Source: an uncultured Rhodocyclaceae bacterium
Lineage (GTDB): Bacteria; Pseudomonadota; Gammaproteobacteria; Burkholderiales; Rhodocyclaceae
Direction of reading: 5' to 3'
NCBI GenBank assembly: GCA_907163075.1
Contig: CAJQTY010000003.1
Location: 424,637-488,636, forward strand
DNA: 64,000 nt
Position 1 is the first letter of the stretch. Each line of letters opens with the position of its first letter. A program made the translations under genes and the position numbers. The notes beneath the pieces are model-generated. The model was not told where the DNA came from. It saw only the letters and a program-made list of their open reading frames with translations, and did no database searches. Below are positions 25,490 through 34,777 of the stretch, piece by piece.

Positions 25490-27097
25490 TCAGTGCTTAC
25501 GGCGAGCGGCAAAGCGCATCAGCCCATGACCCAGCGAGCCAATCAGCGACAGCAGGGCAATGCCCCAGCCCAGCCTATCGACCAGCGGATTGGCGTCGCG
25601 GCCCGGGATATACACGCCCTGAATGCCGGCCAGGCGACCATTCTTGCTATGGCATTCGCTACAGGCCAGCGCTTTTTCCTTGGGCGCGACCATGTGCGTG
25701 ATCGGCCAGAACATCTCGGTCTTGACGAAATCGACCTTGCCCGAGAAAGGCAGGCCGGCGTCCTTCATGCCGGTCTCGATAGCCTTGTCCCAGACCAGAT
25801 TTTTCCAGTATCCGGTATCGTCGTTGCCGGCGGTGTGCGGCTTGACCAGCGTCTTGTTCTCCGGATCGTAGGGTTGCGAGCCGCGGAACACCTTGACCGG
25901 CCAGATCATCGACTTGCCGTCGGTGGGGCTGCCGCCCAGCCAGTTGATGCGGGTGACGCCGTCGGGTTTGTCGATCTTGTCGGTAACCAGCGTGTAATTG
26001 ACGTCGCCGTTGAACCAGAAGTATTCGGGCCTGACGTTCTCGCCCAGTTCAAAGGCGCCCTTGCGCGATTCGTAGATGATGCGGCCCTTGGCGTCCTTGC
26101 GCGTAATCTGCTTGCCTTCGGCATCGCGTTCACCGGCCTTGGACCAGTCCCAGCTCATCTTGGTGGCCACACCGCCACGGGCGAATTCAGGGATATGACA
26201 GGTCTGGCAGGCCAGTTTGGTGGCGTGCTGGTTGAGTCGCTCATCCTTTTTGTGCGGGGTATTGTCGTGGCAGGAGACACAGGTTGCCGGATTGCTCTTG
26301 TCCTCCTTGCCGCGCACGTGGGCGCCTTCCTTGTCCATCGCCGTCGGCGTGTAGCGGCTGCCGGCGACGTCGTGGCTGGATGTCTTGTGGCACGTGGCGC
26401 AGGTGAAGTCGAGACCGGTGGCATCCATGTGCACGTCAAGCTCCTTGTCCGGCGCAGCCATCGAACTGTCGAGATCGCCATGCTTGACGCCATCGCCACC
26501 GCCGCCGAAGAAGTGGCAGGAACCGCAGGTGTCGCGGCTGGACTTGCCCACTTTCTGTGCAACCTTGGTGATATCGATGCCCTTGACGATCTTGCCGGAA
26601 CCGGGTGGCAGTTCCGTGTCCTTGACCACCGGGTTGCCGGCCAGCCCGGGCGGTTTCTTGTAGATTCCGGTAGTGTCATGACAGACCAGGCAATCGACAT
26701 TCTCTTCGACGCTGAAATCGAAGCTGGCATCTTTCCAGCCGTAACCGACGTGGCAGCTTGTACAGGCCGAGTAGTTCGAAGCGACCGAAATGCAGAAGTT
26801 ATTGAGGACGCTCTTTTTGCCCAGCGTCTGCCCGCTGACGGGGTTGAGGAACTCCCATTTCCAGTGTTTGGTGCGGTGGATCTGACCGGCTGCCTCGGTG
26901 TGGCAACTCAAGCAGGCCTTGGTGACGTCCGGCCCGGACTGGAACTCGCGCTGCAACTCCTTGAACTTGGAGTGATCCGCCGTGGTGGTGAGCTTGAGCG
27001 GCCTCGGCGCGTCTGCCGCCACCGTGTTTGCGGAAAATAGACACAACAAGCCGGCAAGGCAGAGCCCCGCGGCCTGTCGTAAGGAATTGAGCCCCAT
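25490..27097 (-). CDS. otr: Octaheme c-type cytochrome, tetrathionate reductase (OTR) family
   Basis: The ATG at 27097 has GGGAGGGG before it and gives 535 residues. The order is signal peptide (LCLAGLLCLFSANTVAADA), then eight CxxCH motifs (CLSCH, CTSCH, CLVCH, CGSCH, CATCH, CVSCH, CQTCH, CSECH), then a C-terminal membrane anchor (LGWGIALLSLIGSLGHGLM). Eight hemes and this spacing match the OTR family known from Shewanella, whose member reduces tetrathionate and also nitrite or hydroxylamine in vitro. The anchor and the following cytochrome b gene suggest direct quinol coupling. The physiological substrate here is inferred from sulfur-handling neighbours. Confidence 0.88.
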   Translation of the reverse strand: MGLNSLRQAAGLCLAGLLCLFSANTVAADAPRPLKLTTTADHSKFKELQREFQSGPDVTKACLSCHTEAAGQIHRTKHWKWEFLNPVSGQTLGKKSVLNNFCISVASNYSACTSCHVGYGWKDASFDFSVEENVDCLVCHDTTGIYKKPPGLAGNPVVKDTELPPGSGKIVKGIDITKVAQKVGKSSRDTCGSCHFFGGGGDGVKHGDLDSSMAAPDKELDVHMDATGLDFTCATCHKTSSHDVAGSRYTPTAMDKEGAHVRGKEDKSNPATCVSCHDNTPHKKDERLNQHATKLACQTCHIPEFARGGVATKMSWDWSKAGERDAEGKQITRKDAKGRIIYESRKGAFELGENVRPEYFWFNGDVNYTLVTDKIDKPDGVTRINWLGGSPTDGKSMIWPVKVFRGSQPYDPENKTLVKPHTAGNDDTGYWKNLVWDKAIETGMKDAGLPFSGKVDFVKTEMFWPITHMVAPKEKALACSECHSKNGRLAGIQGVYIPGRDANPLVDRLGWGIALLSLIGSLGHGLMRFAARRKH

Positions 27098-27138
27098 ACC
27101 CCTCCCCTTGCGCGACAGCACGAGTAAATATCACTTAA

Positions 27139-27183
27139 TTAGTATGCACTAATAGATTACATCACTCCGCCCGCCAAAATCAA
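27139..27183 (-). promoter_or_regulatory. Probable promoter and operator of the otr operon
   Basis: On the minus strand a sigma-70-like pair, TTGATT (27183-27178) and TAATCT (27159-27154), is spaced by 18 bases. The palindrome TTAGT-N4-ACTAA (27139-27152) overlaps the expected start of transcription and is a good operator candidate. No good sigma-54 site is visible, so the sigma-54 activator downstream may not control this operon. Confidence 0.45.
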
Positions 27184-27185
27184 TC

Positions 27186-27208
27186 CCGTATTTTTTATAC
27201 GGTTTTTT
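27186..27208 (+). terminator. Hairpin with T-run, upstream of the otr promoter
   Basis: CCGTAT and ATACGG flank a T-rich loop and are followed by TTTTTT on the plus strand. No plus-strand gene lies upstream of it, so a terminator role is uncertain; it may be an insulator or a chance AT-rich structure. Confidence 0.35.
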
Positions 27209-27528
27209 GGCAACCCCGACAAACCCCGGCTCGTTTTCCGTTCCCCGCAGAAAAATTGAAAATGGATTCGGTCAGTTGATGGCTTTCGCGCAGATGCCGG
27301 AAGTTCAGCAGCGCGTGGCATCGGGAGCCGATTCCCGGTTCAGATCAATGCCCTCAGCGGATGGCCTGGCTGTCGTGCAAGGCCTCTTCGACACCTTCAC
27401 TCTTGTCGAAACATCAGGAATGAATCAGCGTTTCCTTTGCTCACACGCGTGCCCGGATTGACCAACCGGCTTCCTCTATTCATTGACTCGGAACTGTTGC
27501 GCTTGGCAATTGAAACCGCCCTAAACAA
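27209..27528. other. Intergenic region between otr promoter and ffh
   Basis: These 320 bases hold no convincing gene. One plus-strand open frame of 84 codons has no ribosome-binding site and no family resemblance. I see no clear ffh terminator in the minus direction. Confidence 0.5.
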
Positions 27529-28884
27529 TCAGCGCATTCCCGGCAACATCCCTTTCATTCCGCGCATCAATTTTGCCATGCCCCCCTTGGAGAACTGCTT
27601 CATCATTTTCTGAGTTTGTTCAAACTGCTTGAGCAGACGATTGACTTCCTGCACCGGAACGCCGGCGCCCATGGCAATGCGGCGCTTGCGCGAAGCCTTG
27701 AGCAACTCGGGCTTGCTGCGTTCCGCAGGCGTCATCGAATTGATGATGCCTTCAATCCGCCCGATCGTCTTCTCTTCACCGCCGGCCTGCATCTGGCTGG
27801 CGGCCTGCGCGAACTGCGCCGGCAACTTGTCCATCATCGACGAGATCCCGCCCATCTTGCGCATCTGGCCGATCTGATCCTTGAAGTCGTTGAGGTCAAA
27901 GCCCTTGCCGGCCTTGAGTTTCTTGGCGAACTCGACCGCCTGTTGCTCATCGATCCCCTTCTTCGCATCCTCAATCAATGACAGCACGTCGCCCATGCCC
28001 AGGATGCGCGAGGCCATGCGCTCGGGGTGGAAGGCCTCGAGCCCGGACAGCTTTTCGCCGACGCCGGCATATTTGATCGGGCGACCCGTCACATGGCGCA
28101 CGGAAAGTGCCGCACCGCCACGCGCATCGCCATCGAGCTTGGTGAGAATCACGCCGGTAAGCGGTAACGCCTCGCTGAAGGCCTTGGCCGTATTGATCGC
28201 GTCCTGGCCGAGCATGGCATCGACGACAAACAGGGTTTCAATCGGATTGATCGCCGCGTGAAGCTCGGCGATTTCCTTCATCATTGCTTCGTCAATCGAC
28301 AGACGACCAGCCGTATCGACAAGCAGGACATCATGATAGTGACGCCTGGCCCAATCAACGGCGTTGCGTGCGATATCGACCGGCCGGTCGCTCTGCGCGG
28401 ACGGGAAAAATTCGGCGCCGGCCTGTTCGGCAACGGTCTTCAACTGTTCGATCGCCGCTGGACGATAGATGTCGCAAGAGACAACAAGCACTTTCTTCTT
28501 TTGTGTTTCGCGCAGCAATTTGGCCAGCTTGCCAACCGTGGTGGTTTTGCCGGCCCCCTGCAAACCGGCCATGAGGACAATTGCCGGCGGCTGCGTGGCG
28601 AGATTGAGTCCGTTGTGTGCCTCGCCCATGAGTCGGGTCAACTCACGATGGACAACGCCGATCAGGGCCTGACCAGGGCTCAGTGAACCGATCACCTCCT
28701 CGCCGATCGCTTTTTCCTTGACGGCGGCGATCAAGGCCTTGATGGCCGGCAAGGCAACGTCGGCTTCGAGCAGGGCGAGACGAACCTCGCGCAGGGCATC
28801 GGCGATATTGTCCTCGGTCAGTCGCGCTTCGCCGCGTAGCGTCTTCATGACACGGGCAAGGCGCTGGGTCAGGTTGTCGAGCAT
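27529..28884 (-). CDS. ffh: Signal recognition particle protein Ffh
   Basis: The 451-residue length is standard for Ffh. The N domain opens MLDNLTQRLARVMKTLRGEAR. The G domain has GLQGAGKTTTVGKLA, the DTAGR box and the TKLDGDARGGAAL region, and the C-terminal M domain is Met-rich and ends GGMAKLMRGMKGMLPGMR. It binds 4.5S RNA and signal sequences to target membrane proteins co-translationally. It is divergent from the ypjD-like gene by 30 bases, an arrangement common in betaproteobacteria. Confidence 0.97.
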   Translation of the reverse strand: MLDNLTQRLARVMKTLRGEARLTEDNIADALREVRLALLEADVALPAIKALIAAVKEKAIGEEVIGSLSPGQALIGVVHRELTRLMGEAHNGLNLATQPPAIVLMAGLQGAGKTTTVGKLAKLLRETQKKKVLVVSCDIYRPAAIEQLKTVAEQAGAEFFPSAQSDRPVDIARNAVDWARRHYHDVLLVDTAGRLSIDEAMMKEIAELHAAINPIETLFVVDAMLGQDAINTAKAFSEALPLTGVILTKLDGDARGGAALSVRHVTGRPIKYAGVGEKLSGLEAFHPERMASRILGMGDVLSLIEDAKKGIDEQQAVEFAKKLKAGKGFDLNDFKDQIGQMRKMGGISSMMDKLPAQFAQAASQMQAGGEEKTIGRIEGIINSMTPAERSKPELLKASRKRRIAMGAGVPVQEVNRLLKQFEQTQKMMKQFSKGGMAKLMRGMKGMLPGMR

Positions 28885-28914
28885 TTGGCTTCCTGCTTGG
28901 TGTAGACTTGTTGA

Positions 28915-29754
28915 ATGCCGGACATTCTACTGCACCTTCTGCCTCTTATCGTTTCGTGCCTGCTTTACGCCGCGCTGGGCTTCCATTTTTGGCGGACACG
29001 CTGGAGTGAAAACGGCCACCCCGTCGCCCCCTTGCCAATGCAGCCCTGGGAACGTCTGGCGATCTTCGCCGCATTGACCTGCCAGGGCATCGGCCTGTAT
29101 GACGGGCTGTTCGGCGCCGGCGGAATGCGCTTCTCCTTCAGTTTCGCCTTGTCGCTAATGCTTTGGCTCGCCGTTCTCATCTACTGGCTGGAAAGTTTTC
29201 GCTCGCGCATGGACGGTCTGCAGCCGATGGTGCTGCCGCTGGCCGCGGTATGCGCGGCACTGCCGGCGCTTTTCCCGCAGGTGCACGTCATTGCGCACGC
29301 CGACGCCTGGGGCTTCAAGCTTCATTTCCTGGCCGCCATGCTGGCTTATAGCCTGTTCACCCTCTCTGCCCTGCATGCAGTTTTCATGGGCTTTGTCGAA
29401 CGCAAACTTCACCACCGCGTGATCAACAAGCACCTGGCTAGCCTGCCGCCGATACTGGCGATGGAAGCCGTGCTCTTTCGCATGATCGTCGTCGCGTTCC
29501 TGTTGCTGACCGTCGCCCTGGGAAGCGGTGTCATGTTTTCAGAGGAGCTTTTTGGCAAAGCCCTCGTTCTTGACCACAAAACCCTGTTTGCTTTCGTATC
29601 GTGGGGAATCTTTGCGGCGCTGCTGGTCGGGCGCCAGGCTTACGGCTGGCGAGGCCGGATTGCCCTGCGCTGGACTTTGGCCGGCTTCATGGTGCTGCTA
29701 CTCGCCTACATTGGCAGCCGCTTTGTTTCCGAGGTTCTGCTTGGACGCATATAG
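28915..29754 (+). CDS. ypjD: CcsA/HemX-type inner membrane protein (YpjD-like)
   Basis: The 279-residue product has eight hydrophobic helices and the cytochrome c assembly family layout, including conserved His positions (AWGFKLHFLAAMLAYSLF and LDHKTLFAFVSWGIFAALL). Family members are related to heme-handling CcsA/CcmC proteins. Next to ffh the orthologue is called YpjD, without an established function. Direct c-type maturation is possible but not shown. Confidence 0.85.
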   Translation: MPDILLHLLPLIVSCLLYAALGFHFWRTRWSENGHPVAPLPMQPWERLAIFAALTCQGIGLYDGLFGAGGMRFSFSFALSLMLWLAVLIYWLESFRSRMDGLQPMVLPLAAVCAALPALFPQVHVIAHADAWGFKLHFLAAMLAYSLFTLSALHAVFMGFVERKLHHRVINKHLASLPPILAMEAVLFRMIVVAFLLLTVALGSGVMFSEELFGKALVLDHKTLFAFVSWGIFAALLVGRQAYGWRGRIALRWTLAGFMVLLLAYIGSRFVSEVLLGRI

Positions 29755-29929
29755 TCCCAGTTTGCGAACCAGGTTTGCCATCGACGACCGCCGGAATACG
29801 ATTTCATTTCAAGCCACGCCACTTGATCGCTCCTTTACAAAAGTCGTGACTCAATGCATGATCAAAGTGGCAGCTTCTCTGTTGCTCCTGTCTTGATTGC
29901 CGGTCATATCATGCGCCTTTTAGCGAACT

Positions 29930-31645
29930 ATGGTAGCTAACTCGCCTCAATCGCCTCTCAACGGCCTGGCGCGCGCGTTGGTCCAGGCCGGAAGAATCAA
30001 GGAGGTGGAAGCGGAGATGTTACTGACGCAAGCCGCCGCGACCCGCACCTCGTTCATCGAGCAATTGGTCAACAACAAGAAAATAAGCTCGCCCGACGTC
30101 GCGCGTTTTGCCGCCGACACCTTTGGCTATCCCTTGCTCGATCTTAGCGCGTTTGACGACGCGCATATTCAAAGGAGCGCGATCGATCGCAAGCTGATCG
30201 CGACACATCGTGTCGTTCCCCTGCACAAGCGCGGCAACCGTCTTTCGGTCGCCATTGCCGACCCGACCAACCTGCGTGCGCTCGATGAAATTCGTTTCCA
30301 GACGGGAATGGCCGTCGACCCGGTCATCGTTGAAGAGAGTCAACTTGCGCCGCTCGTCACCAAGCTTTCGGAATCGGCCGAGGATGTCCTCAAAAGTCTG
30401 ACCAACGAGGACATCAATCTCGAGTTCTCTGACGAAGAGGCCACAGAAAAGGCCGACGATGCCTCGGCGCTTGAGGTCGATGACGCCCCGGTGGTCAAGT
30501 TCATCCAGAAGATGTTGCTCGACGCAATCAATGACGGCGCTTCGGACATTCACTTCGAGCCCTACGAGAAAAGCTACCGTATCCGTTTTCGCACCGATGG
30601 GGTTTTGCGCGAAATCGCCGCGCCGCCCCTGGTGATCAAGGAGAAAATCGCTTCACGCATCAAGGTGATCTCGCGCCTGAACATCGCCGAGAAGCGTGTG
30701 CCGCAAGACGGGCGCATGCGGCTCGTGCTGTCCAGGAGCCGCGCGATCGACTTCCGTGTCAGTACCTTGCCGACCATGTACGGCGAAAAAATTGTTCTGC
30801 GGATTCTCGATCCGAGCAGCGCGACCCTCGGCATCGAGGCGCTGGGATACGAGCCGGAACAGAAGTCCCTGCTGCTCGATGCCATTCAGCGGCCATACGG
30901 CATGGTTCTGGTTACCGGACCGACCGGATCGGGGAAAACCGTTTCGCTCTACACTTGCCTCAATATCCTGAACAAACCCGGTATCAATATCTCGACGGCG
31001 GAAGATCCCGCGGAAATCCCCTTGCCCGGCATCAACCAGGTGAATATCGACGACCGCCAGGGGCTGACTTTCCCGGTAGCGCTCAAGGCCTTTCTGCGCC
31101 AGGACCCGGACATCATCATGGTCGGTGAAATTCGCGACCTGGAAACCGCGGAGATATCGATCAAGGCAGCACAGACGGGGCACATGGTTCTTTCAACCCT
31201 GCACACCAACGATGCGCCATCAACACTGACCCGGCTCATGAACATGGGCATCCCGACCTTCAACATCGCCTCGAGTATTCTACTGATCACCGCACAGCGC
31301 CTCGTTCGCCGGCTTTGCTCGTGTAAGAAACCGATTGATGTCCCCGTTGCGACGCTGCAGAACGCCGGGTTCGCCGAGGACGACATGGACGGCAGCTGGA
31401 AGCTCTACGGACCCGAGGGATGCGAGCGCTGCAAAGGCTCGGGCTACAAGGGGCGAGTCGGTATCTACCAGGTCATGCCGGTCACCGAAGCGATCCAGCG
31501 CATTATCATGACGAGTGGAACCTCGCTGGATATTGCCGAACAGGCTCGAAAGGAAGGCGTCAATGATTTGCGCCGTTCCGGGCTGCTGAAAGTCAAACAG
31601 GGACTAACTTCGCTTGACGAAGTGCTGGGAAGCACCAACGAATAA
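29930..31645 (+). CDS. pilB: Type IV pilus assembly ATPase PilB
   Basis: The 571-residue product has an N-terminal MshEN-like domain (residues ~10-150) and the GspE/PilB ATPase: Walker A TGPTGSGKTVSLY, Asp box, Walker B IIMVGEIRDLETAEI, and His box TGHMVLSTLHTND. It has the zinc-binding tetracysteine (CSCKKP ... CERCKGSGYKG) typical of PilB. It powers pilus extension from the inner membrane. It is followed by pilC after 17 bases and then pilD. The ribosome-binding site is weak. Confidence 0.96.
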   Translation: MVANSPQSPLNGLARALVQAGRIKEVEAEMLLTQAAATRTSFIEQLVNNKKISSPDVARFAADTFGYPLLDLSAFDDAHIQRSAIDRKLIATHRVVPLHKRGNRLSVAIADPTNLRALDEIRFQTGMAVDPVIVEESQLAPLVTKLSESAEDVLKSLTNEDINLEFSDEEATEKADDASALEVDDAPVVKFIQKMLLDAINDGASDIHFEPYEKSYRIRFRTDGVLREIAAPPLVIKEKIASRIKVISRLNIAEKRVPQDGRMRLVLSRSRAIDFRVSTLPTMYGEKIVLRILDPSSATLGIEALGYEPEQKSLLLDAIQRPYGMVLVTGPTGSGKTVSLYTCLNILNKPGINISTAEDPAEIPLPGINQVNIDDRQGLTFPVALKAFLRQDPDIIMVGEIRDLETAEISIKAAQTGHMVLSTLHTNDAPSTLTRLMNMGIPTFNIASSILLITAQRLVRRLCSCKKPIDVPVATLQNAGFAEDDMDGSWKLYGPEGCERCKGSGYKGRVGIYQVMPVTEAIQRIIMTSGTSLDIAEQARKEGVNDLRRSGLLKVKQGLTSLDEVLGSTNE

Positions 31646-31662
31646 CGGGCAAAGGGATCAGC

Positions 31663-32895
31663 ATGGCGACCGCCACGAAAACTGCAAAGCGCACCCAGGA
31701 CGTTAAAGAAAATGTCTATATATGGACCGGCAAGAACAAGGCTGGAAAGATCGTGCGCGGCGAACAGCGGGCCATCAGTGAAGCGGTCGTCAACGCCACG
31801 CTGAGGCGCCAGGGAATCCTTGTCACCAAGCTCTCGAAACAGGGCTTCAAAACCGGCGGCAAGGTGACCGACAAGGATGTCGCGCTATTTACCCGGCAAT
31901 TGGCGACCATGATGAAATCCGGCGTGCCGCTGCTGCAAACCTTCGACATCGTCGGCCGCGGGCACGACAACCCGGCGGTCGGCAAACTTCTGCTCGATCT
32001 GAAGTCCGATGTCGAAACCGGAAGCTCGCTTTCCCAGGCCTTCCGCAAGTTTCCACTGTACTTTGACCAGCTCTACTGCAACCTGATCGAAGCCGGAGAA
32101 CAGGCGGGTATTCTGGAGACCCTGCTCGACCGCCTGGCGACTTACAAAGAGAAGATGATCGCCATCAAGTCGAAAATCAAATCCGCCCTGTTTTATCCGA
32201 TAGCCATCATCATCGTCGCCTTTGTCATTACGGCGGTGATCATGATTTTCGTCATCCCCGCCTTCAAGCAGGTTTTTACGAGCTTTGGCGCCGACCTGCC
32301 AGCTCCCACGTTGATCGTGATGGCCATTTCCGATTATTTCGTCGCTTACTGGTGGGCCATTTTTGGCGGCATAGGCGGCGGGCTCTACGCCTTCTTCTAC
32401 GTGTGGAAGCGGTCGGAGGCGATGCAGTTCGCCATGGATCGTCTCCTGCTCCGCGTGCCGGTCTTTGGCAGCCTCGTTCGCAAATCGGTGATTGCGCGGT
32501 GGACGCGCACCCTGTCGACCATGTTCGCCGCTGGCGTTCCCTTGGTCGAATCGCTCGACTCGGTCGGCGGCGCGGCCGGCAATTACGTCTACAAGGTGGC
32601 GACCAAGCAGATCCAGAGCGAAGTCAGCACCGGCACCAGCCTGACCTCGGCCATGCAGGCCACCGAGCTATTCCCCAACATGGTCAATCAAATGGTGGCC
32701 ATTGGCGAAGAATCCGGCGCACTCGACTCCATGCTAGGCAAGGTCGCCGACTTCTTCGAGGCGGAAGTCGACGATGCGGTCGACGCCCTCTCCAGCCTGA
32801 TGGAGCCGATCATCATGGTCGTTTTGGGAACGCTGATTGGCGGTATGGTCATCGCCATGTACTTGCCCATTTTCAAGCTGGGCGCCGTCGTCTGA
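31663..32895 (+). CDS. pilC: Type IV pilus inner-membrane platform PilC
   Basis: The 410-residue product has the two T2SSF domains (residues ~70-200 and ~270-400), with LFTRQLATMMKSGVPLLQTF and its repeat WTRTLSTMFAAGVPLVESL. Three membrane helices are visible. PilC is the platform under the pilin fibre and the partner of PilB. The TGA stop overlaps the pilD ATG by one base. Confidence 0.96.
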   Translation: MATATKTAKRTQDVKENVYIWTGKNKAGKIVRGEQRAISEAVVNATLRRQGILVTKLSKQGFKTGGKVTDKDVALFTRQLATMMKSGVPLLQTFDIVGRGHDNPAVGKLLLDLKSDVETGSSLSQAFRKFPLYFDQLYCNLIEAGEQAGILETLLDRLATYKEKMIAIKSKIKSALFYPIAIIIVAFVITAVIMIFVIPAFKQVFTSFGADLPAPTLIVMAISDYFVAYWWAIFGGIGGGLYAFFYVWKRSEAMQFAMDRLLLRVPVFGSLVRKSVIARWTRTLSTMFAAGVPLVESLDSVGGAAGNYVYKVATKQIQSEVSTGTSLTSAMQATELFPNMVNQMVAIGEESGALDSMLGKVADFFEAEVDDAVDALSSLMEPIIMVVLGTLIGGMVIAMYLPIFKLGAVV

Positions 32896-33758
32896 TGGAG
32901 GCCAGCGGGCTCGCCGGGTTCACGGATCCGACCGTTTTTACCCTGTGCCTCGGTATTCTTGGCCTGCTGGTCGGCAGTTTCCTCAACGTCGTCATTCATC
33001 GCCTGCCAAAGATGATGGAGCGCGACTGGCACAGCCAGTGCGCGGAGCTGCGGGGCGAAGCGGCCGCGGTCGGCGAACCGCTGTCTCTGGTCAAGCCGCG
33101 CTCGCGCTGCCCGCAATGCGGGCACCCGATCTCGGCGCTGGAAAACATCCCGGTGATCAGCTGGCTGGTCTTGCGCGGCAAGTGCTCGGCCTGCCGGACT
33201 TCGATTTCGCCGCGCTATCCGATCATCGAGGCACTAAGCGGACTGCTCTGCGCCCTTGCCGCCGCTCACTTCGGCTTCGGCTGGGCGGCGGCGGGAGCGG
33301 TTCTGCTGATATGGAGCCTGATCGCACTGACTTTCATCGACTTCGACACCCAGTTGCTGCCCGATTCGATCACCCTGCCGCTACTGTGGGCCGGGCTGCT
33401 GTTCAATGTGTTTGGCACTTACACCGACCTGCAGTCCGCCGTTATTGGAGCGACCGGCGGCTACCTCGCACTGTGGTCGGTTTATTGGGGGTTCAAGCTC
33501 GCCACCGGCAAGGAAGGCATGGGGTACGGCGACTTCAAGCTGCTCGCCGCGCTCGGTGCATGGCTGGGATGGCAAATTCTGCCCCTGACCATCCTGTTCT
33601 CCTCGCTGGTTGGCGCCGTAGTCGGCATTTTTCTCATTGTTCTGGCCAAACGCGGGCGCAACGTGCCCATCCCCTTCGGCCCCTATCTGGCCACCGCCGG
33701 ATTGCTCGCCATCTTCTACGGCAAGGAACTGACCGAGGCTTACCTGCGCCTGATGTAA
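32895..33758 (+). CDS. pilD: Prepilin peptidase / N-methyltransferase PilD
   Basis: The start is the ATG at 32895, overlapping the pilC stop, giving 287 residues. The N-terminal cytoplasmic domain has the two CxxC pairs (SRCPQCGHPI and KCSACRTSI), and catalytic Asp residues sit in TFIDFDTQLLPD and GMGYGDFK. Several membrane helices follow. It cleaves and N-methylates type IV prepilins, and would also serve the MSHA pilins of the cluster near the right edge. Confidence 0.96.
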   Translation: MEASGLAGFTDPTVFTLCLGILGLLVGSFLNVVIHRLPKMMERDWHSQCAELRGEAAAVGEPLSLVKPRSRCPQCGHPISALENIPVISWLVLRGKCSACRTSISPRYPIIEALSGLLCALAAAHFGFGWAAAGAVLLIWSLIALTFIDFDTQLLPDSITLPLLWAGLLFNVFGTYTDLQSAVIGATGGYLALWSVYWGFKLATGKEGMGYGDFKLLAALGAWLGWQILPLTILFSSLVGAVVGIFLIVLAKRGRNVPIPFGPYLATAGLLAIFYGKELTEAYLRLM

Positions 33759-33865
33759 TCGATTGAAAACAGAGCTTTTGCCCCCATCTCGAAAACGGTT
33801 GGGTCGGCGAAACTCACCGCCATTCGGTTATAATTCGTCACTTTGTAGCTCATTCAAGGTTAGCC

Positions 33866-34132
33866 ATGCCTATCTATGCCTATCGCTGCAATTCCTGCGG
33901 TTCTGAAAAGGATCACCTGCAAAAACTGAGTGATCCGGTGTTAAGCATCTGCCCCGAGTGCGGCGCGCCGTCGTATGTAAAACAGGTGACCGCTGCCGGC
34001 TTTCAACTCAAGGGCAACGGCTGGTATGCCACCGACTTCAAGGGCGGCGCCAGCACGCCGGCCCCGGCAAAAACGGAAAGCGCCCCGCCCTGTACAGGCT
34101 GTCCTGGAGCAGACGCGTGCGCGGGCAACTGA
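33866..34132 (+). CDS. FmdB-type zinc-ribbon protein
   Basis: The 88-residue product has the FmdB-like zinc ribbon MPIYAYRCNSCG ... CPECGAP, followed by the usual VKQVTAAGFQLKGNGWYATDF stretch and a second Cys cluster at the end ([12 protein letters not shown]). The role in the cell is unclear; it may be regulatory. Its end overlaps the DUF502 gene by 16 bases, a linkage typical of betaproteobacteria upstream of aspS. Confidence 0.9.
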   Translation: MPIYAYRCNSCGSEKDHLQKLSDPVLSICPECGAPSYVKQVTAAGFQLKGNGWYATDFKGGASTPAPAKTESAPPCTGCPGADACAGN

Positions 34133-34764
34133 TCAAACGTTATTTCATCACCGGGCTGTTGATCTGGGTACCTTTGGCGATCACCGCCTGGGTACTGTCG
34201 CTGATTGCCGGCGCCGCCGATCAATCCCTGCGGCTGCTACCGGAATCGGTGCAGCCGCACGCGCTTCTGGGGATCGACATTCCAGGCGCCGGCGTCGTCC
34301 TGACGCTGCTGATCATTCTCAGCACCGGCTTGCTCGCCACCAATTTCATTGGTCAACGACTGGTGATCTGGTGGGAAAAACTGCTGGCCCGCATTCCGGT
34401 CGTCAGTTCAATCTACAACAGCGTCAAGCAGGTTTCCGACACGCTTTTTTCATCGTCCGGCAATGCCTTCCGCAAGGCGCTACTGGTCCAGTACCCGCGC
34501 GAAGGTTCGTGGACGATCGCCTTTCTCACGGGCAAGCCGGGCGGCGACGTCGCCAATCATCTCGATGGCGACTACGTCAGCGTCTACGTGCCAACAACCC
34601 CGAACCCGACCTCGGGTTTTTTTCTGATGCTGCCCAAGAGCGAGGTCGTCGAACTCGACATGGCGGTCGACGAAGCGCTGAAATACATCATCTCGATGGG
34701 GGTCGTAGCACCGCCTCCGCGAAACAAACACCAATCTGCCCCCTCGAAAATCCAACACTCGTAA
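34117..34764 (+). CDS. DUF502 family membrane protein
   Basis: The best start is the GTG at 34117, with TGGAG about 8 bases upstream and overlap with the previous gene, giving 215 residues. Two membrane helices ([21 protein letters not shown], and [18 protein letters not shown]) are followed by the DUF502 signature ([36 protein letters not shown]). Function is unknown. aspS follows 13 bases later. Confidence 0.88.
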   Translation: MRGQLIKRYFITGLLIWVPLAITAWVLSLIAGAADQSLRLLPESVQPHALLGIDIPGAGVVLTLLIILSTGLLATNFIGQRLVIWWEKLLARIPVVSSIYNSVKQVSDTLFSSSGNAFRKALLVQYPREGSWTIAFLTGKPGGDVANHLDGDYVSVYVPTTPNPTSGFFLMLPKSEVVELDMAVDEALKYIISMGVVAPPPRNKHQSAPSKIQHS

Positions 34765-34777
34765 CCCCGGAAACAGC

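Noticed and set aside
25493-27040. A 515-codon open frame opposite the octaheme cytochrome gene
   Set aside because: The minus strand has eight CxxCH motifs and a signal peptide; the plus frame has no motif.
27207-27461. An 84-codon plus-strand frame upstream of the otr promoter
   Set aside because: It has no ribosome-binding site, no family resemblance, and a mixed codon pattern.
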